Positions 12,181 through 23,284 of a stretch of DNA of 64,000 bases are shown here, one piece after another. The stretch covers positions 1,550,001 to 1,614,000 of the forward strand of contig NZ_CP094718.1 in the NCBI RefSeq assembly GCF_025558425.1. The letters are read 5' to 3'. Origin of the DNA: Staphylococcus sp. IVB6240 (GTDB lineage Bacteria; Bacillota; Bacilli; Staphylococcales; Staphylococcaceae). Position numbers and translations under genes: made by a program. A model generated the notes under the pieces. It was not told the origin of the DNA. It saw only the letters and a list, made by a program, of their open reading frames with translations, and made no database searches. Positions within the stretch are counted from its first letter, which is position 1. Each line of letters starts with the position of its first letter.

Positions 12181-12290
12181 GCATAAAAATGACATTGATT
12201 GCCTTTTTCATTTTATGTCTACAGCATTATATATCGTAATAAAAATTATATCTCAACGTATATTTTCGTTTATTTCTATTAAATAAGAAC

Positions 12291-12318
12291 TTTCCATATC
12301 CCCCGTATACTGTATAAT
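12291..12318 (+). promoter_or_regulatory. putP promoter candidate
   Basis: TTTCCA (12291-12296) and TATAAT (12313-12318), 16 nt apart, about 38 nt before the putP ATG. The SD AAAGGGGG precedes the start. The -10 is perfect and the -35 is weak. Confidence 0.6.
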
Positions 12319-12356
12319 ACTTATAAGCCACTAAAAAACTAAAGGGGGACTTTAAT

Positions 12357-13901
12357 ATGTTTTTATTAGGCGCAACATTGTCCAGTCAAGTAAATCCAAA
12401 CTGGCAAACTTACATTATGATAGCTGTCTATTTTATCATTTTGTTAGTCATTGGTTTTTACGGCTATAAACAAGCGACAAGTAACTTAAGTGAGTACATG
12501 CTTGGTGGCCGTAGTATTGGTCCATGGGTAACAGCACTATCAGCTGGTGCCTCGGACATGAGTGGATGGATGATTATGGGGTTACCTGGTGAAGTCTATT
12601 CCACAGGTTTATCTGCACTTTGGATCTCGATTGGTCTGACTTTGGGGGCATATATTAACTACTTAATCGTAGCACCTCGATTACGCGTACATACTGAAAT
12701 TGCAGGAGATGCGATTACGCTACCTGACTTTTTTAACAACCGTTTGAATGACCAATCTAACATTATCAAAATTATTTCAGGAACGATTATTGTAGTCTTT
12801 TTCACACTGTACACACATACTGGTTTCGTAGCGGGTGGTAAGCTATTTGACAGTGCATTCGGCTTAGATTATCACTTTGGTCTGATTTTAGTTGCTGCTA
12901 TTGTTATTTTATATACTTTCTTTGGTGGTTACTTAGCAGTATCAATTACAGACTTCTTCCAAGGTGTCATTATGTTGATTGCGATGATCATGGTACCTAT
13001 CGTTGCCATGTTAAAGTTAAATGGTTTAGATACATTCGATACGATTGTTGAATTAAAACCTACGAACTTAGACTTATTCCGTGGTACAACAGTGATTGGT
13101 ATTATTTCATTCATTGCATGGGGACTTGGTTACTTCGGTCAGCCTCATATCCTTGTGCGTTTCATGAGTATTCGATCAGTCAATCTCTTCACATTGACAC
13201 GTCGTATCGGTATTTCATGGATGGCACTTGGTTTATTCGGTGCTGTTATGATTGGTCTTTTAGGAATTGCCTTCGTACCAGCACAAGGTGTGGAACTTGA
13301 AGACCCAGAAACACTTTTCATTTTAATGGGACAAATTTTATTCCACCCATTAATCGGTGGTTTCTTACTTGCAGCAATCTTGGCCGCAATTATGAGTACG
13401 ATTTCTTCACAATTATTAGTAACATCTAGTTCTTTAACGGAAGACTTCTATAAATTGATTCGTGGTAAAAAAGCAAATACACAAGCACATGAGAAAGAGT
13501 TTGTATTAGTAGGACGTATCTCAGTTGTTATCGTTGCAGTTGTTGCGATTGCGATTGCATGGTCACCAAACGATACGATCTTAAACTTAGTAGGTAATGC
13601 ATGGGCTGGTTTCGGTGCATCATTCGGACCACTTGTTATCCTATCACTTTACTGGAAAGGTCTTACAAGAGACGGTGCTGTTGCAGGTATGGTTGCAGGG
13701 GCATTAACCGTTATTTTATGGATTGTCTTTGCACATCCACTTGGAGAAACATATCAATTCTTCACACTTTATGAAATCGTTCCAGGCTTCTTAGCAAGCT
13801 TGATTGTGACAATTGTCGTTTCAAACTTCACTAAAAAACCAGGCTACTTTGTTGAAAGAGATCTCGATGAAGTTAAACGTCAATTACGTGAAGCAAAATA
13901 A
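12357..13901 (+). CDS. putP: high-affinity sodium/proline symporter
   Basis: Sodium:solute symporter (SSS family) of 514 residues with about 13 hydrophobic segments. It imports proline with Na+. Family motifs include [23 protein letters not shown] in the second segment region and [14 protein letters not shown]. The length and location (between gatC and camS) match staphylococcal PutP, which also serves osmotic adjustment. The charged C-terminal tail ends at a strong terminator. Confidence 0.94.
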   Translation: MFLLGATLSSQVNPNWQTYIMIAVYFIILLVIGFYGYKQATSNLSEYMLGGRSIGPWVTALSAGASDMSGWMIMGLPGEVYSTGLSALWISIGLTLGAYINYLIVAPRLRVHTEIAGDAITLPDFFNNRLNDQSNIIKIISGTIIVVFFTLYTHTGFVAGGKLFDSAFGLDYHFGLILVAAIVILYTFFGGYLAVSITDFFQGVIMLIAMIMVPIVAMLKLNGLDTFDTIVELKPTNLDLFRGTTVIGIISFIAWGLGYFGQPHILVRFMSIRSVNLFTLTRRIGISWMALGLFGAVMIGLLGIAFVPAQGVELEDPETLFILMGQILFHPLIGGFLLAAILAAIMSTISSQLLVTSSSLTEDFYKLIRGKKANTQAHEKEFVLVGRISVVIVAVVAIAIAWSPNDTILNLVGNAWAGFGASFGPLVILSLYWKGLTRDGAVAGMVAGALTVILWIVFAHPLGETYQFFTLYEIVPGFLASLIVTIVVSNFTKKPGYFVERDLDEVKRQLREAK

Positions 13902-13916
13902 TAATATAAGGGGTAT

Positions 13917-13954
13917 CGGACGTTACGTTATATTGCGTAGACGTCCGTTTTTTT
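13917..13954 (+). terminator. putP terminator
   Basis: Stem CGGACGTTACG / CGTAGACGTCCG with a short loop, followed by seven or more T. It sits 16 nt after the putP stop. Confidence 0.88.
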
Positions 13955-13962
13955 ATGTCAAA

Positions 13963-13993
13963 AAACCACCCTAATTTAGTCATTAGGATGGTT
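13963..13993 (-). terminator. terminator of the toxin-antitoxin-chaperone operon
   Basis: On the minus strand AACCATCCTAA pairs with TTAGGGTGGTT, then T6. The stem overlaps the stop codon of the SecB-like gene. Back-to-back with the putP terminator, it seals the cassette from its neighbour. Confidence 0.8.
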
Positions 13994-14426
13994 CGTCTTC
14001 TACCATAGTTACTTTTATTTTATCTTTTGATTCCAACTCTCGTACAATGTTTCTCACAGGCATATTGTAACTAGGATACTTGTTAGATTTACCAATAAGT
14101 TCACTAACAATGGCTCTCAAATAAGGGAATAGTATCGCAATCGCATTCTTTTTCAAAAGATCTTCAAATTCTATACCATAAGATTCTTCTATTACAAACT
14201 CAAAATAGCCAATGATTTTGACATCAAAAGTAAAAGGAAATTGATTGTCTTCTTCTAATACTGCTTGTAAAGTAATAATCGCTTTATTTTTATCAGTATT
14301 TATTTTTACTTCTGCATATATATCCTCATTGATACGAATTTTCTTTTTTTCTTGACGTTTAAAGTTAGGATTCGTCTTATAATACATTGTGTCAACGATA
14401 TAATTTATGAATTTGATTCCCGCCAT
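13983..14426 (-). CDS. SecB-like chaperone of a toxin-antitoxin-chaperone system
   Basis: 147 residues. Residues 94-127 (NAIAILFPYLRAIVSELIG, then SNKYPSYNMPVRNI) match the most conserved part of SecB, where the family has a CPxxLFPYARE helix and a FPxLxLxPVNF end. The preceding FPFTFDVKIIGYFEF matches the SecB beta-strand that reads AFLxEVxQAGIF in true SecB. Staphylococci lack the SecB export pathway. Solitary SecB-like proteins in such genomes are typical of TAC systems, where the chaperone folds or protects an unstable antitoxin. Its ATG overlaps the stop of the middle gene (TAATG), and it is third in the operon after the toxin-like and middle genes. Low-GC codon use suggests transfer. 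SecB-likeness is from sequence; the TAC role is inferred. Confidence 0.82.
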   Translation of the reverse strand: MAGIKFINYIVDTMYYKTNPNFKRQEKKKIRINEDIYAEVKINTDKNKAIITLQAVLEEDNQFPFTFDVKIIGYFEFVIEESYGIEFEDLLKKNAIAILFPYLRAIVSELIGKSNKYPSYNMPVRNIVRELESKDKIKVTMVEDEPS

Positions 14427-14737
14427 TAAACTGCCTCCAATAAAATCCTTGGGCCTGAATATTGTTCAATATTCACATAGTTATCTTTATAGTCACTTGT
14501 ATAAGGTGTTTGAGTATTTAGTTTATTATCATTGTTATAAAATTGTTTATTAAAATAAGTATGACAAAAATTTTGAGAAAGTATTCTAAATGATTTAAAT
14601 TCATTAATCGCATCCCATTTCTCAATTTCACCCTTCTCATTTCTAATAAATATGCCACATTGCCCTTTTAGTTCTGGGGGATTGACTTCTACACCTACAT
14701 TCCTAGCAATTGCTTTTACTTTTTCCATGTCAAACAT
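14426..14737 (-). CDS. putative antitoxin, middle gene of the toxin-antitoxin-chaperone operon
   Basis: 103 residues, not recognised as a known family. It starts MFDMEKVKAIARNVGVEV after a GAGGTGAATGTATC leader (an in-frame ATG three codons later is possible). It lies 15 nt after the toxin-like gene and overlaps the chaperone gene by one base. The C-terminal half is rich in Asn, Tyr and Thr and ends with a short hydrophobic tail (GPRILLEAV). Chaperone-dependent antitoxins often carry an aggregation-prone C-terminus that the SecB-like partner binds, which would fit. No helix-turn-helix is visible, so it may neutralise without repressing the operon. The antitoxin role is inferred from position only. 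Confidence 0.6.
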   Translation of the reverse strand: MFDMEKVKAIARNVGVEVNPPELKGQCGIFIRNEKGEIEKWDAINEFKSFRILSQNFCHTYFNKQFYNNDNKLNTQTPYTSDYKDNYVNIEQYSGPRILLEAV

Positions 14738-14752
14738 GATACATTCACCTCA

Positions 14753-15253
14753 TCACTTTATTTTTAACCCATTATAAGAAATACAATCTGTATCATATAC
14801 ACAAATTTGGACTTCTGTTCTAATGTATCCAATTTTTTTAAATTGTTTTTTATGTAATTTATTCGTTGATTGGAAAGTAGCTTTGGCAACTTGAGCACCC
14901 ATTGTACCTGCGTACATATTGAATGTTTGACACCTTCGTTCCATTTCATAATCACTAAATAAAAAGGCATCATCTTTTTGAATCTCTATTATAAAATTCC
15001 CAAGTTCATCCTCTGCACTCGGTAAGTCAAAGTTAATAAATTTTTCTTCACTTACTGTTATTGGCGTTTCGATGACTACTGGATCCTTCTTTTTTTCACT
15101 CCACCATTTTGCTTTTTCGATAAGTTCATAAAAATAAACACCATGTCCTAACCATTCATCTTCTTTTTTTGATTTTTTAAAGCACTTATTTTGTGTTATT
15201 AAGTTAGCTGCTTCTCGAGAGGTACCATGATACCCAATTAAATTTACATTCAC
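14753..15253 (-). CDS. ADP-ribosyltransferase-fold protein, probable toxin of a CmdTAC-like system
   Basis: 166 residues, GTG start (15251-15253) with GGGG 7 nt upstream. The layout recalls the PARP/diphtheria-toxin branch of ADP-ribosyltransferases: YHGTS with H9 in the first strand, then LGHGVYFYE with Y40 (compare the GIYF of PARPs), and near the C-terminus TEVQICVYD with E147, where PARPs have NEYIVYD. This gives a plausible His-Tyr-Glu NAD-binding and catalytic triad. First gene of the operon toxin, small protein, SecB-like, in the same order as CmdT-CmdA-CmdC, in which CmdT ADP-ribosylates mRNA after phage infection. Alternatives are a HigB-unrelated TAC toxin or a protein-modifying ART. 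The fold assignment is a motif reading, not an alignment. Confidence 0.7.
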   Translation of the reverse strand: MNVNLIGYHGTSREAANLITQNKCFKKSKKEDEWLGHGVYFYELIEKAKWWSEKKKDPVVIETPITVSEEKFINFDLPSAEDELGNFIIEIQKDDAFLFSDYEMERRCQTFNMYAGTMGAQVAKATFQSTNKLHKKQFKKIGYIRTEVQICVYDTDCISYNGLKIK

Positions 15254-15291
15254 ACTGTATCCCCAACTTTCTGAAGATATAAAGTATTTTC

Positions 15292-15320
15292 ATTTTAAAC
15301 ATGTATCAAATGAAAGTCAA
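15292..15320 (-). promoter_or_regulatory. promoter of the toxin-antitoxin-chaperone operon
   Basis: TTGACT (15315-15320) and TAAAAT (15292-15297) on the minus strand, 17 nt apart, about 38 nt upstream of the GTG start. No long inverted repeat overlaps it, so there is no obvious operator for autorepression. Confidence 0.75.
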
Positions 15321-15441
15321 TATTATTGATTATATAATTTAGTATTTTACTAGATGTATTCATTGAAAGATGGTTAATTGAGTTTAATGATTGATTTAAG
15401 CAGAGCAAAGCGTATCCTAAGTGGACGTATTTGCGCAAAGT

Positions 15442-15726
15442 ACGAGGTTGGGACAAACGCCCTTAGGATTTGAGCAGAACCGAACGATGAGCAAAATTGC
15501 TTTTCAAATTTTGCCGAAATCGTGTCAGTTCTGCCGAAAATCCTGCTTTTGGGACATCATTTGAAACAAGGTTGTGAGAGAAGCACTTAGAATTTGAGCA
15601 GAATTCGAGCGATGAGTAAAATCGCTTTTTGATTTTATCGAATCGCGAAATTCTGTCGAAAATTCTGCTTCTTGAAAACTGACAATCGGTTTCCCAGAGC
15701 ACAAATTTATTATTTCCCAACCTCGT
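15442..15726. repeat. two tandem copies of the ~120-bp intergenic repeat inside an outer inverted repeat
   Basis: Units at about 15444-15565 and 15566-15690 share the blocks GATTTGAGCAGAA, GATGAGTAAAATCGCTTTTTGATTTT and GAAATTCTGTCGAAAATTCTGCTT with the copies at 11861-12180. The pair is enclosed by ACGAGGTTGGGA (15442-15453) and its inverse TCCCAACCTCGT (15715-15726). An 85-codon ORF in this stretch follows the repeat and is not credible as a gene. The remaining 15254-15441 holds only the cassette promoter. Confidence 0.75.
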
Positions 15727-15763
15727 GCTTGTGTGCTTATTTTAGGATTCTGAATTCAAATAA

Positions 15764-15792
15764 AACCCCTGGCTTTAGTATAGCCAGGGGTT
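15764..15792 (-). terminator. camS terminator
   Basis: AACCCCTGGCT (15764-15774) pairs with AGCCAGGGGTT (15782-15792) around a 7-nt loop, directly after the camS stop on the minus strand, with a T-rich exit. Confidence 0.85.
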
Positions 15793-15796
15793 CTTC

Positions 15797-17008
15797 TTAA
15801 TGATTGTAAATATGGACTTGTGGATCTGAGTCTTCTTCATTTTTGGTAATCAATGCGCGTGGCTCACTACCATCTTTAATATGAATTTCATAGGTTGGAA
15901 CGCCTTTCAGATCTTTTTCAGCTAACTGCGTCACATACTGTGTAATACCAATTAATTCTGCTTTACCATAGTAATCAATTGGTAAGTCAACAACTAAACG
16001 TTCAACTTTCTTATCTACAAATTTCGCTTTACCAACTGCTTGCGTGAAGTTGTTAAAGTAAGATTGCAAACTACTGTTGAAATCTTGGAAGTTTGAATTG
16101 AGGCCTTCATCTAAGTCTGCTGCATCGCTTGATGGTAATAACACTGTCTGTGTATTCAGCTTCTTCCATTCATTGAGCTTAGCCCCTTTTTTCTCTGAAA
16201 CGGCATAGCTTACAAACTGACCGGGTACAATATCTTCTTCACCAGATTGAATATAAATTGCGAATGTAATTGGAATATCTTTCAGGTCACTGTTTTCGCG
16301 TAGACGTGATAACATCTCTTCCGCCATTTCTTGACCTTTTTCTTTTACCATTTTCGTATCGAGTGTTTCACTATACGTTTCGCCGTACTCTTCCTTCTGG
16401 TAATAGTAAACACTGTTCATCGCAAGACCAATTGTCATGCCTTCAATGTTTTTACCTTGTGTATCACTTGTACTATAAAAGTCTTGTTCTAAAATGTTGG
16501 ATAGCAATGCTGGAGAGTTTTTCGCAATTTTCTCTGGATCCTTTTCTCCCTCGACTGATGGATTAAGTCCAAGATTTTCATTGGCATTTAATTTTTCTTT
16601 TTCCTCATCACTCATTTTATCAATTTCTTTTTTCGTGAATTTAGGTTTTAAGTATGCACGAATGGTATCTTTATTTAAATATTGTCCATCTTGGTATAAA
16701 TGACTATCTGTTGGGAAGACATCTCTACTGATGTTTAATAAGCCATCTTCAAAATCTTCTCCATTGTATCCATTCGCCATTTCTTCTTGTACCAATCCAC
16801 GTGCTTGGCTTTCTTTAAATGGCAAGATTGTACGATAGTTATCCCCTTGTACATTTTGATCTGTTGCCATGTCTTTCACTTTTGTCTGCTTTTTAGACGT
16901 ATTTGTTTGTTCGTCGTCTTGTTTTTGTTTTGGTTGTTCATCATCTGTCGGTGCACAGGCCGCTAATAAAAGGCTGAGCCCCAACATCATCGCAATTGTT
17001 CGTTTCAT
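15797..17008 (-). CDS. camS: CamS-family sex pheromone lipoprotein
   Basis: Lipoprotein of 403 residues. The signal peptide MKRTIAMMLGLSLLLAAC ends in a lipobox (LAAC), so a processed peptide resembling the enterococcal cAM373 pheromone would be released. A Lys/Asp/Gln-rich linker leads to the conserved CamS domain (FKESQARGLVQEEMANGYNG onward). I chose ATG 17008 because GGGAG lies just upstream; an ATG at 17023 would put extra charged residues before the signal. It follows ligA by 11 nt and is probably the end of the pcrB-pcrA-ligA-camS operon, as in S. aureus. Confidence 0.9.
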   Translation of the reverse strand: MKRTIAMMLGLSLLLAACAPTDDEQPKQKQDDEQTNTSKKQTKVKDMATDQNVQGDNYRTILPFKESQARGLVQEEMANGYNGEDFEDGLLNISRDVFPTDSHLYQDGQYLNKDTIRAYLKPKFTKKEIDKMSDEEKEKLNANENLGLNPSVEGEKDPEKIAKNSPALLSNILEQDFYSTSDTQGKNIEGMTIGLAMNSVYYYQKEEYGETYSETLDTKMVKEKGQEMAEEMLSRLRENSDLKDIPITFAIYIQSGEEDIVPGQFVSYAVSEKKGAKLNEWKKLNTQTVLLPSSDAADLDEGLNSNFQDFNSSLQSYFNNFTQAVGKAKFVDKKVERLVVDLPIDYYGKAELIGITQYVTQLAEKDLKGVPTYEIHIKDGSEPRALITKNEEDSDPQVHIYNH

Positions 17009-17019
17009 TGCCTGCTCCC

Positions 17020-19026
<2,007 letters not shown>

Positions 19027-19029
19027 CTA

Positions 19030-21228
19030 TTAATCCTCCTTCTTCTGTAACGGGGCGAACTGCGCAATCAAACGCTTAGGACCTTCTGACTTGAAAATAA
19101 TATCAAGTTCTACTGTATCTCCTTTAACATTGACATTCGATACCATACCTTCTCCCCATGCTTTGTGAATGACTTTATCACCCACATGCCAATCTGTCGT
19201 AGTTGCTGCAGCGCCAACTTTTGTACCTGTCGTACGTTGACTGAAACCACGTTTTTTCGTTTGGCCGGTACGTTTCTGACCATTGATTGGCACACTTGGT
19301 TTCGGTCTTTCCAATAGGTCTTCTGGAATTTCATTTAAGAATCGAGAACGCACATTGGATTGCGGTCTACCAAACAGTGTTCTTGATGTTGCATGTGTTA
19401 AATACAACACTTCTTCTGCACGAGTAATCGCAACATAACAAATACGGCGTTCTTCTTCCATCTCATGATCGTCGCCACTCTTAATCGCACGAATATGTGG
19501 GAATAATGATTCTTCCATTCCAATGATGAACACCACTGGGAACTCTAACCCTTTCGCTGAGTGCATCGTCATCAATGTGACACCTTCATCAAAGTTGGCT
19601 TCATCGACATCTGCGACAAGTGATAAATCTGTGAGGAAGTTAATCAATGATTGTTCTTCTAATGGTGTATTTTCTTCGTAGTCTTTTGGTACAGACATAA
19701 ACTCATCTAAGTTTTCTAAACGACTACGTGATTCAAGGGTATCTTCTTTTTCAAGCATACTTCGGAAACCTGACTTGTTCAGTACTTCATCTACAATCTC
19801 CGTAATCTCTAAGAATTCTTGTTCTTTCATCAAATTAGACATCAACATATAAAATTCTGCAGCGGCTTGTGTCACTTTTTTTGATAAACCGATAAAGTCA
19901 ACTTCAGCTAGTGCATCAAACATGCTGATTTCATGTTCATTGGCATAGTCTTTAATCTTTTGAATTGAAGATGGACCAATACCACGTTTTGGTACGTTAA
20001 TAATACGCTCAAAGCTAATATCATCCGCACTATTTGCGATGAGTCGTAAGTAACTTAATAAATCTTTAATTTCTTTTCGATCATAGAACTTCATACCGCC
20101 GACCATGACATATGGGATGTTCGACTTCAAGAGTGTTTCCTCTAGCACACGTGATTGTGCATTTGTACGATAAAGGACGGCCATATCTTTTAATGATTTG
20201 CCTTGTTTTTGATGTTTCAAAATTTCTCGTACCACATATTGTGTTTCATCGCGTTCACTCGTTGCCTCGTAATAATGGATGCGTTCTCCTTCATCATTAG
20301 ATGTCCAAAGTCCTTTAGGTTTACGCTCGCTATTATGACGAATGACTTCATTTGCGGCTGTGAGAATCGTTTTTGTTGAACGATAGTTTTGTTCGAGATA
20401 AATTGTTTTTGCGGTTGGATAATCTTCCTCGAATGATAGGATATTTTGAATATCTGCACCACGCCAACCATAGATAGATTGGTCAGAGTCTCCTACAACA
20501 CAGAGGTTTTGAAACTTTTTCGCAATCATATTAACTAAGGTATATTGCGCTTTGTTGGTATCTTGATACTCATCGACATGAATATATTGGAATTTATTTT
20601 GATAATAATCTAATACATCTGGGACACGTTCAAATAATTTAATTGTTGTCATGATGAGATCATCGAAGTCTAACGCTTGGTTACGGACTAATTGTTTTTG
20701 GTAACCTTCATACACTTTTGCGACCATAATGGCTTTAAAGTCATGTGCTTCTTCCATTGCTTTCGCAGGTGTTTTTAATTCATTTTTTAAGTTACTGATT
20801 TGTGAAATGAAGAAGCGTGGCTCATATTGTTTTGAATCAATGTTTTCACGTTTTAACACGTCTTTAATGACTGACTTCTGATCAGTTGGATCGATAATGG
20901 TGAAGTTACGTTCAATACCAATACGATCGATATCACGACGAAGGATACGGACGCACATAGAGTGGAATGTCGACATCCAAATCACTTCCCCTGCCTCTCC
21001 AACTAATGCTTGAACACGTTCTTTCATTTCTTTTGCGGCTTTATTTGTAAATGTAATCGCCAAAATATTATAAGGAGATACAGATTTTTCATCTAATAAA
21101 TATGCGATACGGTGCGTTAACACACGCGTTTTTCCTGAGCCAGCCCCTGCCATGATTAAAAGCGGGCCCTCTGTTGTACGCACCGCTTCACTCTGCTCTG
21201 TATTCATATGCTTCAAGAGTGGATTCAT
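19030..21228 (-). CDS. pcrA: ATP-dependent DNA helicase PcrA
   Basis: UvrD/Rep-type superfamily 1 helicase of 732 residues. Walker [16 protein letters not shown] is near residues 27-41, Walker B/DEYQD lies in [17 protein letters not shown], with QNYRS (motif IV), [14 protein letters not shown] (motif V) and [12 protein letters not shown] (motif VI). It unwinds DNA in repair and supports rolling-circle plasmid replication. The low-complexity C-terminal tail ends in a Tudor-like RNA polymerase interaction domain. Its ATG overlaps the stop of pcrB. Confidence 0.96.
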   Translation of the reverse strand: MNPLLKHMNTEQSEAVRTTEGPLLIMAGAGSGKTRVLTHRIAYLLDEKSVSPYNILAITFTNKAAKEMKERVQALVGEAGEVIWMSTFHSMCVRILRRDIDRIGIERNFTIIDPTDQKSVIKDVLKRENIDSKQYEPRFFISQISNLKNELKTPAKAMEEAHDFKAIMVAKVYEGYQKQLVRNQALDFDDLIMTTIKLFERVPDVLDYYQNKFQYIHVDEYQDTNKAQYTLVNMIAKKFQNLCVVGDSDQSIYGWRGADIQNILSFEEDYPTAKTIYLEQNYRSTKTILTAANEVIRHNSERKPKGLWTSNDEGERIHYYEATSERDETQYVVREILKHQKQGKSLKDMAVLYRTNAQSRVLEETLLKSNIPYVMVGGMKFYDRKEIKDLLSYLRLIANSADDISFERIINVPKRGIGPSSIQKIKDYANEHEISMFDALAEVDFIGLSKKVTQAAAEFYMLMSNLMKEQEFLEITEIVDEVLNKSGFRSMLEKEDTLESRSRLENLDEFMSVPKDYEENTPLEEQSLINFLTDLSLVADVDEANFDEGVTLMTMHSAKGLEFPVVFIIGMEESLFPHIRAIKSGDDHEMEEERRICYVAITRAEEVLYLTHATSRTLFGRPQSNVRSRFLNEIPEDLLERPKPSVPINGQKRTGQTKKRGFSQRTTGTKVGAAATTTDWHVGDKVIHKAWGEGMVSNVNVKGDTVELDIIFKSEGPKRLIAQFAPLQKKED

Positions 21229-21917
21229 TATGTTCTCTCCTTTATTTTTGTTGTTTTGAGCGCTTCTTTTAAGTTTTCATATATCACATTGCCTACAATG
21301 ATAGTATCCGCAATCTGCGCCATTTCCTCAGCACGCTTCAATGAGTTAATGCCACCACCGTAGAAAAGTTGTGTGTCTGTTAAACAATGACGTGCTGCTT
21401 GGACTGTCTCTGGATCACCATATTGTCCGCTATATTCCAGGTACATAACAGGGAATCGGTAAAGATCATTTGCCATTTGTGCATAAGCTTCCACGTCTTC
21501 TACTTCTAAGTCCGTTGTCGCACGTGTCAATTGGGCCACTTTACTCTCAGCATTTAATACGACATATCCTTCAAAAATAAGTTCTTCAAAGTTAATCATA
21601 TGCCCGTACTGTTTCAATGCTTCATGTAGTAGACCATTGTGATATTTCACTTCTGTACTATTCAACACAGTCGGTACAAAATAAAAATCAAACCCTGGCA
21701 TGATGCTCTCAAGATTTGAAATTTCTAATACAAGTGGAAGTGGGTATCGACGGACGCGACTCATCAAGTGAATGACATTGTCTTCCGTAACATCATCTGT
21801 CCCACCAATCATGATTGCATCTGTTTTTGACATACAAAGTGCTTCTAAGTCCTTATCAGAAATAGTCTTTGCAGGGTCTAATTTAAATATATGACGCCAT
21901 TGTTTTATATCGTACAT
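21228..21917 (-). CDS. pcrB: heptaprenylglyceryl phosphate synthase
   Basis: TIM-barrel prenyltransferase of 229 residues that joins a heptaprenyl chain to glycerol-1-phosphate, an archaea-like ether lipid step found in Firmicutes. Conserved features include the early KLDPAK stretch, [21 protein letters not shown] and the phosphate-binding [10 protein letters not shown] chose the ATG at 21917, with GGAGC 8 nt upstream, over the GTG at 21920. Head of the pcrB-pcrA-ligA-camS operon. Confidence 0.93.
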   Translation of the reverse strand: MYDIKQWRHIFKLDPAKTISDKDLEALCMSKTDAIMIGGTDDVTEDNVIHLMSRVRRYPLPLVLEISNLESIMPGFDFYFVPTVLNSTEVKYHNGLLHEALKQYGHMINFEELIFEGYVVLNAESKVAQLTRATTDLEVEDVEAYAQMANDLYRFPVMYLEYSGQYGDPETVQAARHCLTDTQLFYGGGINSLKRAEEMAQIADTIIVGNVIYENLKEALKTTKIKERT

Positions 21918-22031
21918 CACACACTGCTCCTTTAATTTTTCGTAACTTTTATTATAGCATTTTTAGGAGATCTGTGGGAGTCAGAACCAAGGTTATACAT
22001 GATGAATAAAAACAATTTTTCACATTGATAT

Positions 22032-22070
22032 GATTCTGCTCAAACCCAAAACATCCGTTTCACAACCTCA
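22032..22070 (-). repeat. truncated copy of the intergenic repeat family
   Basis: On the minus strand the segment reads GAGGTTGTGAAACGGATGTT, then GGGTTTGAGCAGAATC. This matches the first ~40 bp of the units at 11861-12180 and 15442-15726. The rest of the unit is absent. Confidence 0.6.
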
Positions 22071-22081
22071 TTCCTACAATC

Positions 22082-22107
22082 AAAAAAAGAGACGTCTATC
22101 CGCCTCT
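22082..22107 (-). terminator. weak terminator after the VanY-type gene
   Basis: AGAGGCG and CGTCTCT pair with one mismatch around a 6-nt loop, followed on the minus strand by seven T. It overlaps the stop codon region of the gene upstream. Confidence 0.55.
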
Positions 22108-22805
22108 TATTTTCCATAGTCAAAGTATTCTTCTAATGTTGTGTTCTGATCGTGAATCGTCTTTGCTAATGCTTTGCCGACATATCTCAAATGCCAAGGT
22201 TCATATTGATAACCTGTGATTGCCTCTTTGCCTTTAGGATAGCGAATAATAAATCCATATTCATGGGAATGCTCCTTCACCCATTGGCCTTCTGGTGTAT
22301 TTAAGAATGACGTTTGAAAGTCCTTTGATGCATCTATTGATCCCACATCAAAGGCAAGTCCCGATTGATGTTCTGAATGGCCTGGCTTGGCACTGTATTT
22401 ATTGGCTGCCTCTTCGCCATCTCGAGCGACATAACTGCTATAGAGTTGTTTTTGTGTGTCATAAGAACGATAACCGCTACGGAATACGAGATTTACATCA
22501 TCTTGCTTACTATCTTGTATCATGAGATCTAGTTGCTTTCTCGCTTCCATATCTTCTCCCGGTGCATAATCACTAGGTAAGCCTACTTTTTTATTCACAA
22601 GTATATGGCCATCCACATATGTTACACCGTCTTGTTTAGTCACTTTGTGTTGACCTTTATCCGCGGTCTTTGTGCTACTTGATTGACCACTTTTATGTTC
22701 TTCTGTTGCTTGTTTATCATCTGCTTGTTTGGGTTCTGTATCTTGGGACTGACAAGCCGTTAGCATGAGTGTTGCGATTCCTGCTGTTAATAATATTTTC
22801 TTCAT
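22107..22805 (-). CDS. D-alanyl-D-alanine/LD-carboxypeptidase lipoprotein, VanY/LdcB family
   Basis: 232-residue lipoprotein; signal MKKILLTAGIATLMLTAC ends in a lipobox, then a Gln/Lys-rich linker. The peptidase domain carries SEHQSGLAFDVG, which supplies the zinc ligands of the SxHxxGxAxD motif, and EPWHLRYVG, which supplies the catalytic Glu and the third ligand His. It should trim peptidoglycan stem peptides outside the membrane. Whether it acts on D,D or L,D bonds is not decided. I rejected an upstream extension of 27 residues because AGGAGT precedes this ATG and the lipobox signal starts here. Confidence 0.85.
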   Translation of the reverse strand: MKKILLTAGIATLMLTACQSQDTEPKQADDKQATEEHKSGQSSSTKTADKGQHKVTKQDGVTYVDGHILVNKKVGLPSDYAPGEDMEARKQLDLMIQDSKQDDVNLVFRSGYRSYDTQKQLYSSYVARDGEEAANKYSAKPGHSEHQSGLAFDVGSIDASKDFQTSFLNTPEGQWVKEHSHEYGFIIRYPKGKEAITGYQYEPWHLRYVGKALAKTIHDQNTTLEEYFDYGK

Positions 22806-22866
22806 TAATTTTACTCCTATGTATAACCCATTTGCCTTCGTACAATCATCTGCCAAAATGCAAAAC

Positions 22867-22903
22867 AACAGCGAAACTATCCTCATCAGATATCTTCGCT
22901 GTT
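22867..22903 (-). terminator. yerC terminator
   Basis: AACAGCGAA and TTCGCTGTT pair with an inner stem; the minus-strand exit is GTTTTG. It lies shortly after the yerC stop at 22916. Confidence 0.65.
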
Positions 22904-22915
22904 ATCGTCTTGCGT

Positions 22916-23218
22916 CTATTTTTTCGTTTCAATATTCATTCGTTCTAAAATCATTGTATAGGCGTCATTTCCCCATTGTAACGAACGTTTTACGCGTGAA
23001 ATCGTCGCTGTTGATGCGCCCGATTCCTGTTCAATTGTTGCATAAGTGTAGCCCTGCTTAATCATTTTGGCAACTTGCAAACGTTGTGATAAAGATTGGA
23101 TTTCATTCACTGTGCATAAATCATCAAAGAATTGATAGCATTCTTCGCGTGTTTCTAAAGTGAGGATGGCATCAAATAATTCATCTAATGCTTTTCCACG
23201 TAATTTCTCAATTTGCAT
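22916..23218 (-). CDS. yerC: TrpR-related protein YerC/YecD
   Basis: 100-residue DNA-binding protein of the TrpR-like family. The C-terminal half holds a helix-turn-helix (YTYATIEQESGASTATISRV, then KRSL). The N-terminal helices (LRGKALDELFDAILTLETRE) should form the dimer. Its target is unknown. It sits between purB and a VanY-type gene, as in other staphylococci. Confidence 0.88.
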   Translation of the reverse strand: MQIEKLRGKALDELFDAILTLETREECYQFFDDLCTVNEIQSLSQRLQVAKMIKQGYTYATIEQESGASTATISRVKRSLQWGNDAYTMILERMNIETKK

Positions 23219-23284
23219 GCAAACAACCCCTATATCTTAGAATATCTATCCATACAACAGCATGAAAAGATAAAGTGTAGTCTC

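Noticed and set aside
11772..12239. Short ORFs on both strands between gatC and putP
   Set aside because: They lie in the tandem repeats and share translated repeat motifs; no SD and no family.
13983..14426. True SecB export chaperone
   Set aside because: The protein is diverged, sits in a toxin-like operon, and staphylococci are not known to use SecB for export.
14753..15253. HigB-type (RelE fold) toxin as in mycobacterial TAC
   Set aside because: Length and motifs (YHGTS, GHGVYF, TEVQICVYD) fit an ADP-ribosyltransferase rather than the ~100-residue HigB fold.
15463..15720. 85-codon ORF between the TAC promoter and camS
   Set aside because: It follows the intergenic repeat units exactly; the repeats differ by indels that would break the frame elsewhere, and no SD precedes it.
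22806..22886. Longer start for the VanY-type lipoprotein
   Set aside because: The extra 27 residues precede a complete lipoprotein signal with its own SD.
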